A DNA stretch of 64,000 nucleotides from Croceivirga thetidis (GCF_012272815.1 NZ_JAAWWL010000002.1:1022280-1086279), one strand, 5' to 3'; shown: positions 52,404-62,188, counted from the first letter of the stretch. Numbers and translations: made by a program. Notes: a model not told the origin generated them from the letters alone.

Positions 52404-53177
52404 CTATTTTTTCTTGTTCGAGAAGCTTTCGACATAAGCTTCCATTTTAGTTCGTATTTCTGGTTTCCACCAAAGTGTGGAGGCCTCTTTTAAGGATTCC
52501 GCGGGATTTGTATCCAACCTATCCAATAAATGCTTTCGCACCTTGTGCTTGGTATTAATTAAAATATCAAAATCAGCTTTAAGGTATTGTTGCATCTGTT
52601 TTTCAGCTCTAGGTAATACTTCGTCCAATGGCAGGAGTTCATCAACCAATCCTGCAGCAAGAGCTTCTTCCCCACTTAATAGTTTCCCTTCTAAAATATA
52701 GCGATGTGCCAACCCTTCACCCATCCAATACGCATACACCTCAGTGAGGTTTTGACTGATTTGGATATTCACTGCAACCTCATTCAAACCAATCACATAT
52801 TTTGGTCCCTCGGCCATATAACGATTGTCAGAGGTAACTGCCAGAACACATCCTCCGGCTGGGGAGTGACCTGTAATAGCGGAAATAAAAGGCTTTTTAA
52901 ATCGTAACAACTGTACATACAATGAACCAAAAGACATAAAGAAATTATCCATTTGTTCCTTGTTGTATTGAATGAGCTCGACCAAATCCAAACCAGCAGA
53001 AAAGAAATGGGGTTGACCGGTCAAAATAACGCCACTTACCGTTTCGTCATTTTCAAGCAATTGAAAAGTTTCACTTAGTTCATCAACCATTTCTTGGTTA
53101 ATGGCATTGACCTTGCCTCGATTCAATGCAACAATGGCATAACCCTCTTTTCTTTCAATATTTAATGTATTCAACAT
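52404..53177 (-). CDS. Enoyl-CoA hydratase/isomerase family protein
   Basis: A 257-residue crotonase-fold protein. The oxyanion-hole segments are FSAGLDLVELI and GHSPAGGCVLAVTSD. The usual hydratase Glu pair is not clear, which suggests an isomerase role (for example delta3-delta2-enoyl-CoA isomerase). Between MDR and SDR genes in the operon. Confidence 0.86.
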   Translation of the reverse strand: MLNTLNIERKEGYAIVALNRGKVNAINQEMVDELSETFQLLENDETVSGVILTGQPHFFSAGLDLVELIQYNKEQMDNFFMSFGSLYVQLLRFKKPFISAITGHSPAGGCVLAVTSDNRYMAEGPKYVIGLNEVAVNIQISQNLTEVYAYWMGEGLAHRYILEGKLLSGEEALAAGLVDELLPLDEVLPRAEKQMQQYLKADFDILINTKHKVRKHLLDRLDTNPAESLKEASTLWWKPEIRTKMEAYVESFSNKKK

Positions 53178-53180
53178 AGT

Positions 53181-53939
53181 CTACAATAAGGAATTTCCAC
53201 CATCTAATGTTATGGTTTGACCTGTAATGAATTTTGAATTGTCAGATGCCAACCAGCAAATTGCTTCTGCAATTTCATTAGCCTCTCCAAACCTTCCCAT
53301 AGGTATAAACCGCTTCAACTTATCACCCATATCAGGGCTCACGGATAACAACTGATCTAGAAGTGCCGACTCTGTAAAGCCGGGGCAGACTGCATTTATC
53401 CGAATATTTTTTCTTCCATATTCCAAGGCGGCTGATTTCGTCATACCCACTACTGCAAATTTGCTGGCGGAATAGGACAAATTGTTACCCGAAGCACGTA
53501 ATCCTGCCAAAGAGGCAACATTGACGATATTTCCATGACCTTGTTTTATCATTTGCCCTAAGGCTGTTTTCATACAATAAAAGACCCCTGTTTGATTTAC
53601 CGCCACAACATTATGCCAATCATCGAGGGTATGTTCTGCAGTTCTCGCCTGCAATTTTCCACCAATTCCCGCATTGTTGACCATAACATCCAATTGGCCA
53701 TGTTTCTCAACAATTTGATTGATCATTGCATCGACCTCATCAAAGCTGGTAACATCGGTTTTCATAACACTTGCCTTACCATCTGCCATTAATATTTCGT
53801 CGGCTACGGATTTTGCATTGTCATGATTTATATCGGAAACTATTACCATGGCACCGTGTGTGCCAAAAAGTTTGGCCGTTGCTTTACCAATACCACTACC
53901 AGCGCCTGTTACTACAACAACCTTATTTTCTAAATTCAT
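53181..53939 (-). CDS. Short-chain dehydrogenase
   Basis: A 252-residue SDR with TGAGSGIGKAT, NNAGIGGKLQ and catalytic YSASKFAV. Close to 3-hydroxyacyl or sugar-type SDRs; the exact substrate is unknown. Gap of 3 bp to the previous gene and 2 bp to the DUF1330 gene. Confidence 0.88.
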   Translation of the reverse strand: MNLENKVVVVTGAGSGIGKATAKLFGTHGAMVIVSDINHDNAKSVADEILMADGKASVMKTDVTSFDEVDAMINQIVEKHGQLDVMVNNAGIGGKLQARTAEHTLDDWHNVVAVNQTGVFYCMKTALGQMIKQGHGNIVNVASLAGLRASGNNLSYSASKFAVVGMTKSAALEYGRKNIRINAVCPGFTESALLDQLLSVSPDMGDKLKRFIPMGRFGEANEIAEAICWLASDNSKFITGQTITLDGGNSLL

Positions 53940-53941
53940 AT

Positions 53942-54328
53942 TTATTGAATTGATTTACAATGAATTAATCTTGAATCTTGCAGTGCTTGTGCCCTTAAAT
54001 GTGAAGGGTAGCCCTCTGAATTGACCATTTTAAAAAAGTCGGAAAACGAATTGTATTGAACTATAATCACGGCATCCCAAAGCGCTTCATCCATCGGACC
54101 AATTAGCATATGTTTTGGAGAACCAAAAAACAGCACTTTGGCATTCACACTTTCTAAAAAGGGTGATGCGGCGTTCAAATATGCGCTGTAGCCTTCCTTT
54201 CCTGTTTGACCTGTCTCCTCAACCAAATCTTTATATTTCAAAAGATTCAACATTGTAATTGGAGCATCACCGACCTCTGCCTTAAATCGTTGAAATTCGT
54301 CTGGATTTACATTGATATACGCTTCCAT
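53942..54328 (-). CDS. DUF1330-like protein
   Basis: A 128-residue protein with a ferredoxin-like fold pattern: PITMLNLLKYKD, VLFFGSPKHMLIG and YPSHLRAQALQDSRL. It is the DUF1330 family. It is immediately after the APH-type kinase gene (0 bp gap). In Pseudomonas the levulinate kinase LvaA needs a small partner LvaB; I do not claim homology but note the same place in gene order. Confidence 0.82.
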   Translation of the reverse strand: MEAYINVNPDEFQRFKAEVGDAPITMLNLLKYKDLVEETGQTGKEGYSAYLNAASPFLESVNAKVLFFGSPKHMLIGPMDEALWDAVIIVQYNSFSDFFKMVNSEGYPSHLRAQALQDSRLIHCKSIQ

Positions 54329-55405
54329 TTAATACAGCTTATCGATTTGATTCTTCTGAATGGCCTGCCAAGCATTGTTACAGCATAATGCTGCTGCTTT
54401 ATTTAAATTGGCAAACTTTGGGTCTTGAGTATGACCATGTTTATACCGATAGTATATCTGTTGAGCGATTACAGCAATCTTAAACAGACCATAGGCATAA
54501 TAGAACACAATATTATCGACCGAACGACCACTTTTCTCCGCATAAGATTGAACAATATCACTCCTCGATGGATTACCCTCCATAACCGTTGGTGATGGAA
54601 GTCCTTGTTTCATGAAATCTGCATCATGGGCAGTAGTCCAATAACCGAGGGAAGTTCCCAAATCCATTAAAGGGTCCCCTAAAGTGCACATTTCCCAATC
54701 TAGAATTGCAGAAATCTCAAGCCAATTATCATCACTGAAAACAACATTATCGTACTTGAAATCATTATGGATTATGGTATGGTCATAATCAGTTGGCTGA
54801 TTATCTTCCATCCATGCCATGACCTTTTGGGCTGCGGGAACGTCATCTGTGGCCGCCGCCAAATATTGTTTACCCCAATTGGTGACCTGTCGAGAAACAT
54901 AGCCCTCAGGTCTTCCCAAATCTTCAAGTCCTGCTGCCTTGTAATCAATGGCATGAAATTCTACAAAGGCATCCAACCATGTATTTGAAATTGTCTTAAA
55001 TTCTTCCGGAGATACTCCTTTTTTGTGCGCAGCTTTAGCGGTTAAAATTTCACCTTGTACTTTTTCCATTAGGTAAAAGGGAGCTCCCAATACATTGATA
55101 TCTTCACAAAAAGCGAAGGTACGTGGTGCTTTATCAAAAACCAGATTCAGTTTCGAAAGCACTTTGTATTCCCTACCCATATCATGCCCCCTTTTTGGTG
55201 CTGCAAATGGCGGTCGACGCAGAACGAATTCCTTGTCATCGATACCTATTAGATATGTCAGGTTTGAATAACCGTTGGAAAACTGATACACCTGTAACTC
55301 AACATCAGTAGCTTGAATCAGTCCATTTTGATGCAGAAAAGCTTTCAAGTTTTCTGAATTCAACTCCTCTCCTTCCCTAACCGGCTTTGTTGGATTTGTA
55401 CTCAT
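54329..55405 (-). CDS. APH-type phosphotransferase family protein
   Basis: A 358-residue aminoglycoside-phosphotransferase-like kinase. The catalytic loop is HNDFKYDN and the metal Asp lies in ILDWEMCTLGDP. It fits the N-terminal kinase part of ACAD10/ACAD11 and LvaA proteins. In such systems the kinase phosphorylates a 4-hydroxyacyl-CoA so that phosphate can be eliminated. It shares one base with the following stop of the acyl-CoA dehydrogenase gene (TGATG). Confidence 0.88.
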   Translation of the reverse strand: MSTNPTKPVREGEELNSENLKAFLHQNGLIQATDVELQVYQFSNGYSNLTYLIGIDDKEFVLRRPPFAAPKRGHDMGREYKVLSKLNLVFDKAPRTFAFCEDINVLGAPFYLMEKVQGEILTAKAAHKKGVSPEEFKTISNTWLDAFVEFHAIDYKAAGLEDLGRPEGYVSRQVTNWGKQYLAAATDDVPAAQKVMAWMEDNQPTDYDHTIIHNDFKYDNVVFSDDNWLEISAILDWEMCTLGDPLMDLGTSLGYWTTAHDADFMKQGLPSPTVMEGNPSRSDIVQSYAEKSGRSVDNIVFYYAYGLFKIAVIAQQIYYRYKHGHTQDPKFANLNKAAALCCNNAWQAIQKNQIDKLY

Positions 55406-56622
55406 CAGGATTGGGTGTATTTCTTAATTACACTTTTACCCAATTGGCTCATATGCACCTCATCGGGGCCATCAGCCAAACGTAAGGTTCGGCCAGCCGC
55501 GTAGAAATGTGCGAGGGGTGTATCGCCACTAACTCCTTTTCCTCCAAGAACTTGAATAGCCTTGTCAATAATATCCAAGGCCATGCTCGGAGCAATAATT
55601 TTTATCATAGCGATTAAGTCTCTTGCCTCTTTATTCCCCACCTTATCCATCTTATCCGCAGCAGAAAGTACCAATAAACGGGTCTGTTCAATTTCACAAG
55701 CTGATTTGGCAATATCTTGTCGCACGCTACTATAAGTATCTAAAGTACGACCGAACGGTTTGCGTTCTAAAGTGCGCTTTGCCATAATTTCCAAAGAGCG
55801 TTGTGCCATACCAATCAATCGCATGCAATGATGAATCCGACCAGGGCCCAATCGACCTTGTGCAATTTCAAATCCGCGACCTTCGCCCAACAATAAATTT
55901 TCTTTCGGTACCCTAACATTGCTTAATAGTACCTCGGCATGCCCTTCTGGAGAATCGTTATATCCAAAAACAGACAGCGGGCGAAGCACCTTAAGTCCCG
56001 GAGTATCCATAGGGACCAAAATCATGCTCTGTTGTGAGTGCCGTGGAGCCTCAAAATCAGTTTTGCCCATGACAATGGCAATCTTACAATTGGGGTCCAT
56101 AGCCCCAGAAGACCACCATTTTCTGCCGTTGATGACATAATCATCACCGTCAGCGAAAATAGCGGTTTCAATGTTTGTTGCATCTGACGAGGCCACCTCG
56201 GGTTCCGTCATTAAAAAGGCAGAGCGTATTTCGCCATTCAACAAGGGCTTTAGCCATTTTTCTTGTTGTGCAGGAGTTCCGTATTTGGCCAGCACCTCCA
56301 TATTACCTGTATCAGGAGCGCTGCAATTAAAAATTTCAGAAGCCCAAATCATTCTGCCCATCTGCTCTGCTAAGGGAGCGTACTCCAAGTTGGTCAAACC
56401 GGGACTGAGGTCCCCGTAGGTTTTGGGCAGAAAGAGATTCCACAAACCAGCATCTTTGGCCTTTTGTTTTAGTTTTTCTAAACCGGGCCAACGTTTCCAG
56501 TAGTTTTCTGGATTGGAATGAAAAGCCTCCACTTCCTTTTCAACAGGTTGAACGTGTACTTCTATAAAGTCTCGAAGTTTCTGTTGAAGCCCCAATGACC
56601 TTTCGGTGTATTCAAAATTCAT
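55405..56622 (-). CDS. Acyl-CoA dehydrogenase (ACAD10/11-like)
   Basis: A 405-residue flavoprotein with the acyl-CoA dehydrogenase layout ([37 protein letters not shown] and the C-terminal [17 protein letters not shown]). It is coupled to the kinase gene by one shared base, the same pair that is fused in ACAD10/11 and separate as LvaA/LvaC. Likely role: convert a phosphorylated hydroxyacyl-CoA to an enoyl-CoA. Confidence 0.9.
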   Translation of the reverse strand: MNFEYTERSLGLQQKLRDFIEVHVQPVEKEVEAFHSNPENYWKRWPGLEKLKQKAKDAGLWNLFLPKTYGDLSPGLTNLEYAPLAEQMGRMIWASEIFNCSAPDTGNMEVLAKYGTPAQQEKWLKPLLNGEIRSAFLMTEPEVASSDATNIETAIFADGDDYVINGRKWWSSGAMDPNCKIAIVMGKTDFEAPRHSQQSMILVPMDTPGLKVLRPLSVFGYNDSPEGHAEVLLSNVRVPKENLLLGEGRGFEIAQGRLGPGRIHHCMRLIGMAQRSLEIMAKRTLERKPFGRTLDTYSSVRQDIAKSACEIEQTRLLVLSAADKMDKVGNKEARDLIAMIKIIAPSMALDIIDKAIQVLGGKGVSGDTPLAHFYAAGRTLRLADGPDEVHMSQLGKSVIKKYTQS

Positions 56623-56670
56623 ATTGTGTTATTTATGGATTCCCGCCGACACAGGAATTACAAAAAATGA

Positions 56671-57447
56671 TTATCCGGAGATTAAATACCCTCCATCTGC
56701 TGAATATACCCCGCCTGTCATATAAGACCCGGCGTCAGAGGCCAACAACATAACAAGTCCAGCCATTTCTTCTGGCTCTGCCATACGTTTAAGCGGAATG
56801 GTCCCCGTATACATACCCAAAGTCTTTTCATCGCTCCAAAGGGCCTGACTGAACTTGGTCTTAATCAATCCTGGGCAAACAACATTGGCACGAATTCCCA
56901 GTTTACCCCATTCTTTGGCTTGGTTCTTAGTCAACATGATCAAAGCTGCCTTTGACATGCTGTACAAGCCCAATCGAAACCCCGGATGTACTCCTTCTAC
57001 GGAAGAAATATTGATGATACTACCTCCGCCGTTCTCCTTCATATTGGGCTGCACCAAATTGGATAGTAACCAAGGTGCCTTCACATTAACATCCATAATT
57101 TTGTCAAAAACCTCTTCTCCAGTAGCTTCAAGTGGTCCGTAAAATGGATTGATAGCGGCATTGTTCACCAAAATGTCTATTCGGCCATAAGCCTCCAAGG
57201 TTTTGTCTACTAGATTTTGCCGTTGTTCAGCATCACCAATATGACAGGCAATGCCTATTGCTTCCAACCCTTTTGCTTTAAATTCGGAAGCAACTGCATC
57301 AACGGCCTCTTGCTTTCTACTGCTGATGACGACTTTTGCGCCATTTTCTGCTAAACCTTGGGCTATTGACAAGCCTATACCTTTACTTGAACCGGTTACT
57401 ATGGCAACCTTTCCCGAAAGGTCAAATTTTGATTTAATTTCACTCAT
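56671..57447 (-). CDS. Short-chain dehydrogenase
   Basis: A 258-residue SDR: TGSSKGIGLSIA, NNAAINPFYGPLEATGE, catalytic SSVEG, YSMSKAAL. It ends with the usual GGYLISG-like tail. It lies directly after the 603-residue acyl-CoA dehydrogenase gene (stop and start adjoining) and 48 bp before the ACAD10/11-like gene. Confidence 0.88.
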   Translation of the reverse strand: MSEIKSKFDLSGKVAIVTGSSKGIGLSIAQGLAENGAKVVISSRKQEAVDAVASEFKAKGLEAIGIACHIGDAEQRQNLVDKTLEAYGRIDILVNNAAINPFYGPLEATGEEVFDKIMDVNVKAPWLLSNLVQPNMKENGGGSIINISSVEGVHPGFRLGLYSMSKAALIMLTKNQAKEWGKLGIRANVVCPGLIKTKFSQALWSDEKTLGMYTGTIPLKRMAEPEEMAGLVMLLASDAGSYMTGGVYSADGGYLISG

Positions 57448-59259
57448 CTAGGCAAATATCTTTTTATCCGTATTTAAGGTCAAGGCCTCTTTGTCCATTA
57501 AAATTTCAGATAGTCCTTGTGTTTTTGGCAATTCATATTTGAAATAGAACTTCATGGTGTGGAGCTTACTTTCATAGAATTCTTCTGAATTGCGTTTAGA
57601 ACCCATTACCAATGCTTGTTGTGCATTTGTACCGATAACCAACCATTGCCAAGCCATTACTATGGTACTAAAGAATTCCATAAACGGAGTAGCGTCTGCT
57701 AAGAACCTTTGGTAGTCACCTTGCATGGCATAACCCATCAAAGATTGGAGTACTTCTTGGGTCAATTCCAGTTTCGCCCCCAATTTTTTGGCGTATGGCG
57801 CAAGTGATTCATGCGCCATGGCTTCACCTATAGACTGTTTGATTTCCTCGGATAATAATTGAAGTGCTTTACCATTGGCCATGGTAATTTTCCGGCCCAG
57901 TAAGTCTTGTGATTGAATGCCAGTAGTACCCTCGTAGATAGCAGAAATTCGAATATCCCTTAAATATTGCTGTAGAATATACTCGGAACAGAAACCATAA
58001 CCACCTAGAACCTGAACCCCATTATTGATTGAGGTGATACCCATTTCAGAAGGATAGGTCTTTACAATTGGTGTCATAATCTCCAATAACAGTTTATACC
58101 GTTCACTTTCTTTTTCGTCGGATGCAGCAACCGATAAATCATAATATTTTGAACAAAGGAAAACCAAGCTCAATGAGCCCTCGGTAATTGCCTTTTGAAG
58201 TAAAAGCATTCTTCGAACATCCGGATGATTTACAATCAAGGTTTGTTCCTGAGATGCGTCCTTTTTACCTGAACTCTGTAATTCCCGACCTTGAGGTCGT
58301 TCATGGGCATAATTTAAAGATGCATGGTATGCACCTGTTGCAATTGCTGCTGCTCCACGACCCACAGCAATACGCGCACCATTCATCATTAAGAACATAT
58401 AACGCAGCCCTTGATTCGGTTCTCCAACCAACCAACCGGTACAATCTTCCTTATCACCGAAAAACAAATGAGTCGTACAATAGCCACGTTGTCCCATTTT
58501 CTGAAAGTCCGCCACTGTTGTCACATCGTTTGATTCAAGACTTCCGTCTGATTTAGGTCTATTCTTTGGAACAACAAAAAGCGAAATTCCTTTAGTACCT
58601 GCCGGTGCGCCCTTGATACGGGCTAAAACCAAGTGAACAATATTTTCAGCTCCTTGATAGTCACCACCAGAGATAAATATTTTCTGTCCGTGAATTTTGT
58701 AGGTGTCACCATCAGGAGTCGCAGAAGTCACAATATCTGATAATGAACTTCCGGCCTGTGGTTCAGTCAAACACATGGTTCCACCCCATTCACCTGAAAT
58801 CATTTTTGGCACGTAGGTTTGATTTAGTTCCTGATTGGCAAAATGAACTATCAATTCTGCAGCGCCAAGGGTTAAGCCAACATAGCCCGGGAGATGATTG
58901 TTGGCCGCCTCTTGAATAAATGACGATGCATTTACGGCCATTGATGGCATTTGTAATCCACCAGCGTCATAATCAAATGGTGCGCCTATAAAGCCCATTT
59001 CACCTGCCTCTTTCATGTATTTGGTAACTTGTGGATGTACCACAATTTCACCATCCTTAAAATGAGCTGGATGTTCATCCATCTCTTTGAAATAAGGGTA
59101 CATTTCTTTATCGGCGTAGTCCTTTACCGAATCAATAAACATTTCAACTGCCTCTTCATCATATTCTGAGTAGCGCTCTTGCTCAAGTACTTCCTTCAAA
59201 TCTTGAACTTGAAAAAGTAGGTATTTCAGTGTCTCTAAATCTACATATTGATTTGCCAT
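57448..59259 (-). CDS. Acyl-CoA dehydrogenase with C-terminal domain
   Basis: A 603-residue flavoenzyme of the long acyl-CoA dehydrogenase type. It has an N-terminal helical region, MCLTEPQAGSSLSDIVTSA, the IFISGGDYQGAENIVHLVLA core, YEGTTGIQSQDLLGRK and an extra C-terminal domain (about 460-603). First gene of the operon. No specific substrate known, although chain lengths of medium to long are usual. Confidence 0.92.
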   Translation of the reverse strand: MANQYVDLETLKYLLFQVQDLKEVLEQERYSEYDEEAVEMFIDSVKDYADKEMYPYFKEMDEHPAHFKDGEIVVHPQVTKYMKEAGEMGFIGAPFDYDAGGLQMPSMAVNASSFIQEAANNHLPGYVGLTLGAAELIVHFANQELNQTYVPKMISGEWGGTMCLTEPQAGSSLSDIVTSATPDGDTYKIHGQKIFISGGDYQGAENIVHLVLARIKGAPAGTKGISLFVVPKNRPKSDGSLESNDVTTVADFQKMGQRGYCTTHLFFGDKEDCTGWLVGEPNQGLRYMFLMMNGARIAVGRGAAAIATGAYHASLNYAHERPQGRELQSSGKKDASQEQTLIVNHPDVRRMLLLQKAITEGSLSLVFLCSKYYDLSVAASDEKESERYKLLLEIMTPIVKTYPSEMGITSINNGVQVLGGYGFCSEYILQQYLRDIRISAIYEGTTGIQSQDLLGRKITMANGKALQLLSEEIKQSIGEAMAHESLAPYAKKLGAKLELTQEVLQSLMGYAMQGDYQRFLADATPFMEFFSTIVMAWQWLVIGTNAQQALVMGSKRNSEEFYESKLHTMKFYFKYELPKTQGLSEILMDKEALTLNTDKKIFA

Positions 59260-59421
59260 AGCTGCTTGTTTTTGTCTAGGTTGAAAATTAGTACTAATTC
59301 AGGTCATTCTTATTAAACCAGTATAATAAAACTAATGGATTTTCAAAGTATCGATAAAAAAACCCTTGTTGAATTTGAAATCCTTTAGCAATCACTATCT
59401 TCTATTCCTAAAATCGCAAAT

Positions 59422-60288
59422 ATGGCCGAACTGCTAAGTACTGTATTTCTACCACTTTCTTTGGCAATTATCATGTTAGGAATGGGAATGACCTTGACCC
59501 TCGACGACTTCAAGAGAATACTGGTCTATCCCAAATCAGTGCTATTGGGATTGACCAATCAACTCATCCTTTTACCTATAATAGCTTTTGCAATAACGGT
59601 GCTATTTAAAATGGAAGCTCTAATGGCTATAGGCCTAATGGTTTTGGCAGTCTCACCTGGTGGACCAACAAGCAACCTCATTACTCATACTTGCAAAGGA
59701 AATATTGCACTTTCAGTAACCTTAACGGCTATAGCGAGTTTCATAACGATTTTGACCATACCCCTTATTCTTTCCAAGACCCTTGACTATTTTGGGAGCA
59801 CCTCTGATGTGGTCATTAAACTACCTGTTGTTGATACCATATTGCAAGTAATGGTGATAACGGTAATACCAATTTCAATTGGAATGCTAATCAAAAAGTT
59901 CAAGCCCAAATTTTCGCAGCGAATGGAAAAACCAATGCGAACGGCATCAGCAATCCTTTTTATTTTGGTACTTGTAGCGGTTATAGCCGCAAACTCAGCA
60001 ACCATTGCGCGCGGCCTAAAAGAAGTCGGATTGGTGACCTTGGTTTTAAATTTGGCGACCATGGGACTGGGTTACCTGACCTCGAGATTGTTCAAATTGG
60101 ATTTTAAGAGTACTATTTCAATCACGATTGAAAGTGGTATTCAGAATGGCACCTTGGCCTTTGTAATTGTATCGACCATATTACTAAATACAGAAATGGG
60201 TATACCCATCGCTGCCTACTCCATTTGGATGTTTATCACAGGTGGAATTTTAATGTGGGTGCTGGGAAGGCGGAAACACATAGCTTGA
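59422..60288 (+). CDS. Bile acid:sodium symporter family transporter
   Basis: A 288-residue protein with about nine hydrophobic helices. The BASS motifs are GMGMTLTLDDFKR, VSPGGPTSNLITHTCKGN and ITIESGIQNGTLAFVI. It probably imports an organic anion with sodium. It is divergent from the acyl-CoA operon and could feed it a carboxylic acid; the substrate is not shown. Confidence 0.9.
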   Translation: MAELLSTVFLPLSLAIIMLGMGMTLTLDDFKRILVYPKSVLLGLTNQLILLPIIAFAITVLFKMEALMAIGLMVLAVSPGGPTSNLITHTCKGNIALSVTLTAIASFITILTIPLILSKTLDYFGSTSDVVIKLPVVDTILQVMVITVIPISIGMLIKKFKPKFSQRMEKPMRTASAILFILVLVAVIAANSATIARGLKEVGLVTLVLNLATMGLGYLTSRLFKLDFKSTISITIESGIQNGTLAFVIVSTILLNTEMGIPIAAYSIWMFITGGILMWVLGRRKHIA

Positions 60289-60300
60289 TTTTTTGCTAAA

Positions 60301-60894
60301 CTATTCCGATAAATTTGTTGTAAGCCGTTTTCTTAGTTTTGAAAGCCCTACAGGCGTCATTCCCAAATAACTGGCAATCAAGTAATTTGGCACCCTTTGA
60401 AAAAGGTCAGGGCGTTTTTCCAACAAGCGTAGATATCGTTCATCGTTGCTACGGATGCTCATTCGTTCAACTCGCGTAAACAATTTTAGAAAAGCTTCTT
60501 GCATAGAAAGTCGCCCAAAGCGTTCCAATTGATGGGAATCATCGAAGAGTCGTTCAGCATCCACTTTTTTGATACCAAAAACCATTGTAGGCTCCACGGC
60601 TTTTAAATAATAATTGGAAGGAACTTCGTTGACATATGATAATAGGTCGGTAAAAAAAACATCTTCAGTATAGAACTCTAATACTTTGGTCTCCCCTTCT
60701 TCCATTTTATAATAACAAATACAACCTGAAGCCAGGTAATAGAAATACTCTACTTTCTTACCTGGAGTTACCAAAGTCTCCCCCTTTTTTAACTGAAAAC
60801 GTTCGTATTGTCGAACCTGATTGGTCAAAAATTGTTCTTCGACATGGGTGTACGATAAAATTTTTTGTTTAAGATTTTCTAATTGCAGTTCCAC
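60301..60894 (-). CDS. Crp/Fnr family transcriptional regulator
   Basis: A 197-residue regulator. I start at GTG 60894 (ELQLENLKQKILSY) because no ATG is present until far into the protein and this start gives the usual family N-terminus. The cNMP-binding fold is at about 20-130 and the winged helix at the end has YLIASYLGMTPVGLSKLRKRL. It lacks Fnr-type cysteines. Convergent with the BASS gene. Confidence 0.85.
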   Translation of the reverse strand: MELQLENLKQKILSYTHVEEQFLTNQVRQYERFQLKKGETLVTPGKKVEYFYYLASGCICYYKMEEGETKVLEFYTEDVFFTDLLSYVNEVPSNYYLKAVEPTMVFGIKKVDAERLFDDSHQLERFGRLSMQEAFLKLFTRVERMSIRSNDERYLRLLEKRPDLFQRVPNYLIASYLGMTPVGLSKLRKRLTTNLSE

Positions 60895-61092
60895 CCGTAG
60901 CGTCTTTAATTTAAAGGGATACAGCTTCAAATTTACACATAATTAAGGTGTTTTAATTTGTTAAATAAAAGTTAATATTTAGTACTTTGTATCACATAGT
61001 ACCATCTTTTGGATATATATTTGCATCGTAAGCTAATAGGCAATCAACAATTAAATGCCGCTCATCACGGCAATAAAATCAAAAAACGAACT

Positions 61093-61575
61093 ATGTCAAC
61101 CACCTTAAGCAAATACGAACGGAACCTTTCTGCTACCATTCATGCTTCTACATTTTCTAAATATTTTGTGCCTTTCGGCAACTTTATATTTCCGCTCATT
61201 TTATGGATGGCCAACAAAAATCAAAATGAGTTTGTAGACTACAATGGCAAACAGGCTTTGAACTTTCAAATTAGCCTTTTGTTGTACACTTTATGCATTG
61301 GTATTATAGGGGTTCCGTTCTTTATTGGCTTTTTTCCAGACATCTTTGACGGAAACTATTGGAGCCTCAACCAGCTCGATCATCTTAACGATTTTAGTTT
61401 TCGAATTGATGGCGACAACTTTCACTTTGGAAGCTGGATTTGGCCAGTAGGGATTGTTGGCCTTTTAAAATTTGCCTTGACTATCATCAACGTAGTGTAT
61501 TCCATCTTAGCGACAATCCGTACCAATGAAGGTGAACGCTTTGAATATCCTCTAACCATTAAATTCATCAAGTAA
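61093..61575 (+). CDS. DUF4870 membrane protein
   Basis: A 160-residue protein starting at ATG 61093. It has the DUF4870 pattern: HASTFSKYFVPFGNFIFPLI, then NEFVDYNGKQALNFQISLLL and a C-terminal helix with VVYSILATIRTNEGE. About three to four membrane helices, function unknown. Its TAA stop overlaps the next ATG by one base (TAATG). Confidence 0.88.
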   Translation: MSTTLSKYERNLSATIHASTFSKYFVPFGNFIFPLILWMANKNQNEFVDYNGKQALNFQISLLLYTLCIGIIGVPFFIGFFPDIFDGNYWSLNQLDHLNDFSFRIDGDNFHFGSWIWPVGIVGLLKFALTIINVVYSILATIRTNEGERFEYPLTIKFIK

Positions 61576-62024
61576 TGAGAGGTATTCTATTATTTATCGG
61601 AATGATTTTAATGGTATCGCTGGTACAGGGTCAAGTTGATTCGAATTCAGAATTGCACAAAACAGTTGTGGAATTAGACAAAAGACTATTTGACGCCTAC
61701 AACAAATGTGATATGGAGACTCAAGCACTTTTAATGGATGAAGATTTAGAGTTTTATCATGATAGTGCAGGTTTGGCCACTTCAAAAAGTGGAGTGTTGC
61801 AAAGTATCAAGGAAAATATCTGTGGTAAAGTGACCAGGACGCTGGTAGAGGGAAGCATAGAGGTACATGAAATACCGGGCTTTGGCGCCGTTCAAATTGG
61901 GATGCACAGCTTTTCCAACAATCAGGAACCAAATGCTGAATCAATACCAAGTAGGTTTATTACCATTTGGAAAAACAACGGTCCTAACTGGACTATTACA
62001 AGAGTTATTAGCTTACACAAATAA
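61575..62024 (+). CDS. Secreted NTF2-like (DUF4440-type) protein
   Basis: A 149-residue protein with signal peptide (GILLFIGMILMVSLVQGQ) and an NTF2-like domain: LFDAYNKCDMETQALLMDED and FITIWKNNGPNWTITRVIS. A small-molecule-binding fold with no fixed function. Translationally coupled to DUF4870. Confidence 0.85.
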   Translation: MRGILLFIGMILMVSLVQGQVDSNSELHKTVVELDKRLFDAYNKCDMETQALLMDEDLEFYHDSAGLATSKSGVLQSIKENICGKVTRTLVEGSIEVHEIPGFGAVQIGMHSFSNNQEPNAESIPSRFITIWKNNGPNWTITRVISLHK

Positions 62025-62085
62025 AGGAGTTTATTCATCAATCAAAAAACGAAAATCATCAATCAATAACAATCAATCAATACAA

Positions 62086-62127
62086 GTTTCCACTCCCTCT
62101 GCTTTTAAAAGAGGGAGCTGAGGAAAC
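62086..62127 (+). repeat. Intergenic hairpin
   Basis: GTTTCC and GGAAAC pair around an inner CTCCCTCT/AGAGGGAG stem. No T-run follows on the plus strand, so it is not a typical terminator. It lies before the PadR gene. Confidence 0.5.
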
Positions 62128-62147
62128 ACTAAAACGAACAGTAACCA

Positions 62148-62168
62148 ATGCTGAACTTGTTTCAGTAT
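62148..62168 (+). repeat. REP-like palindrome before the PadR gene
   Basis: ATGCTGAA and TTCAGTAT flank CTTGT, an imperfect hairpin of a type that recurs between flavobacterial genes. It lies 21 bp before the PadR ATG, so it could affect expression. Confidence 0.45.
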
Positions 62169-62188
62169 AAAATTAGAACCATGCAGTT

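Noticed and set aside
56639-56662. ATTCCCGCCGACACAGGAAT-like palindrome between acyl-CoA genes
   Set aside because: Only a few bases pair; it may be a degraded repeat but is too weak to list.
61016-61023. TATATTTG -7 box before DUF4870
   Set aside because: The box is good but a -33 TTG is 26 bp away, too far for confidence, so it is not listed as a promoter.
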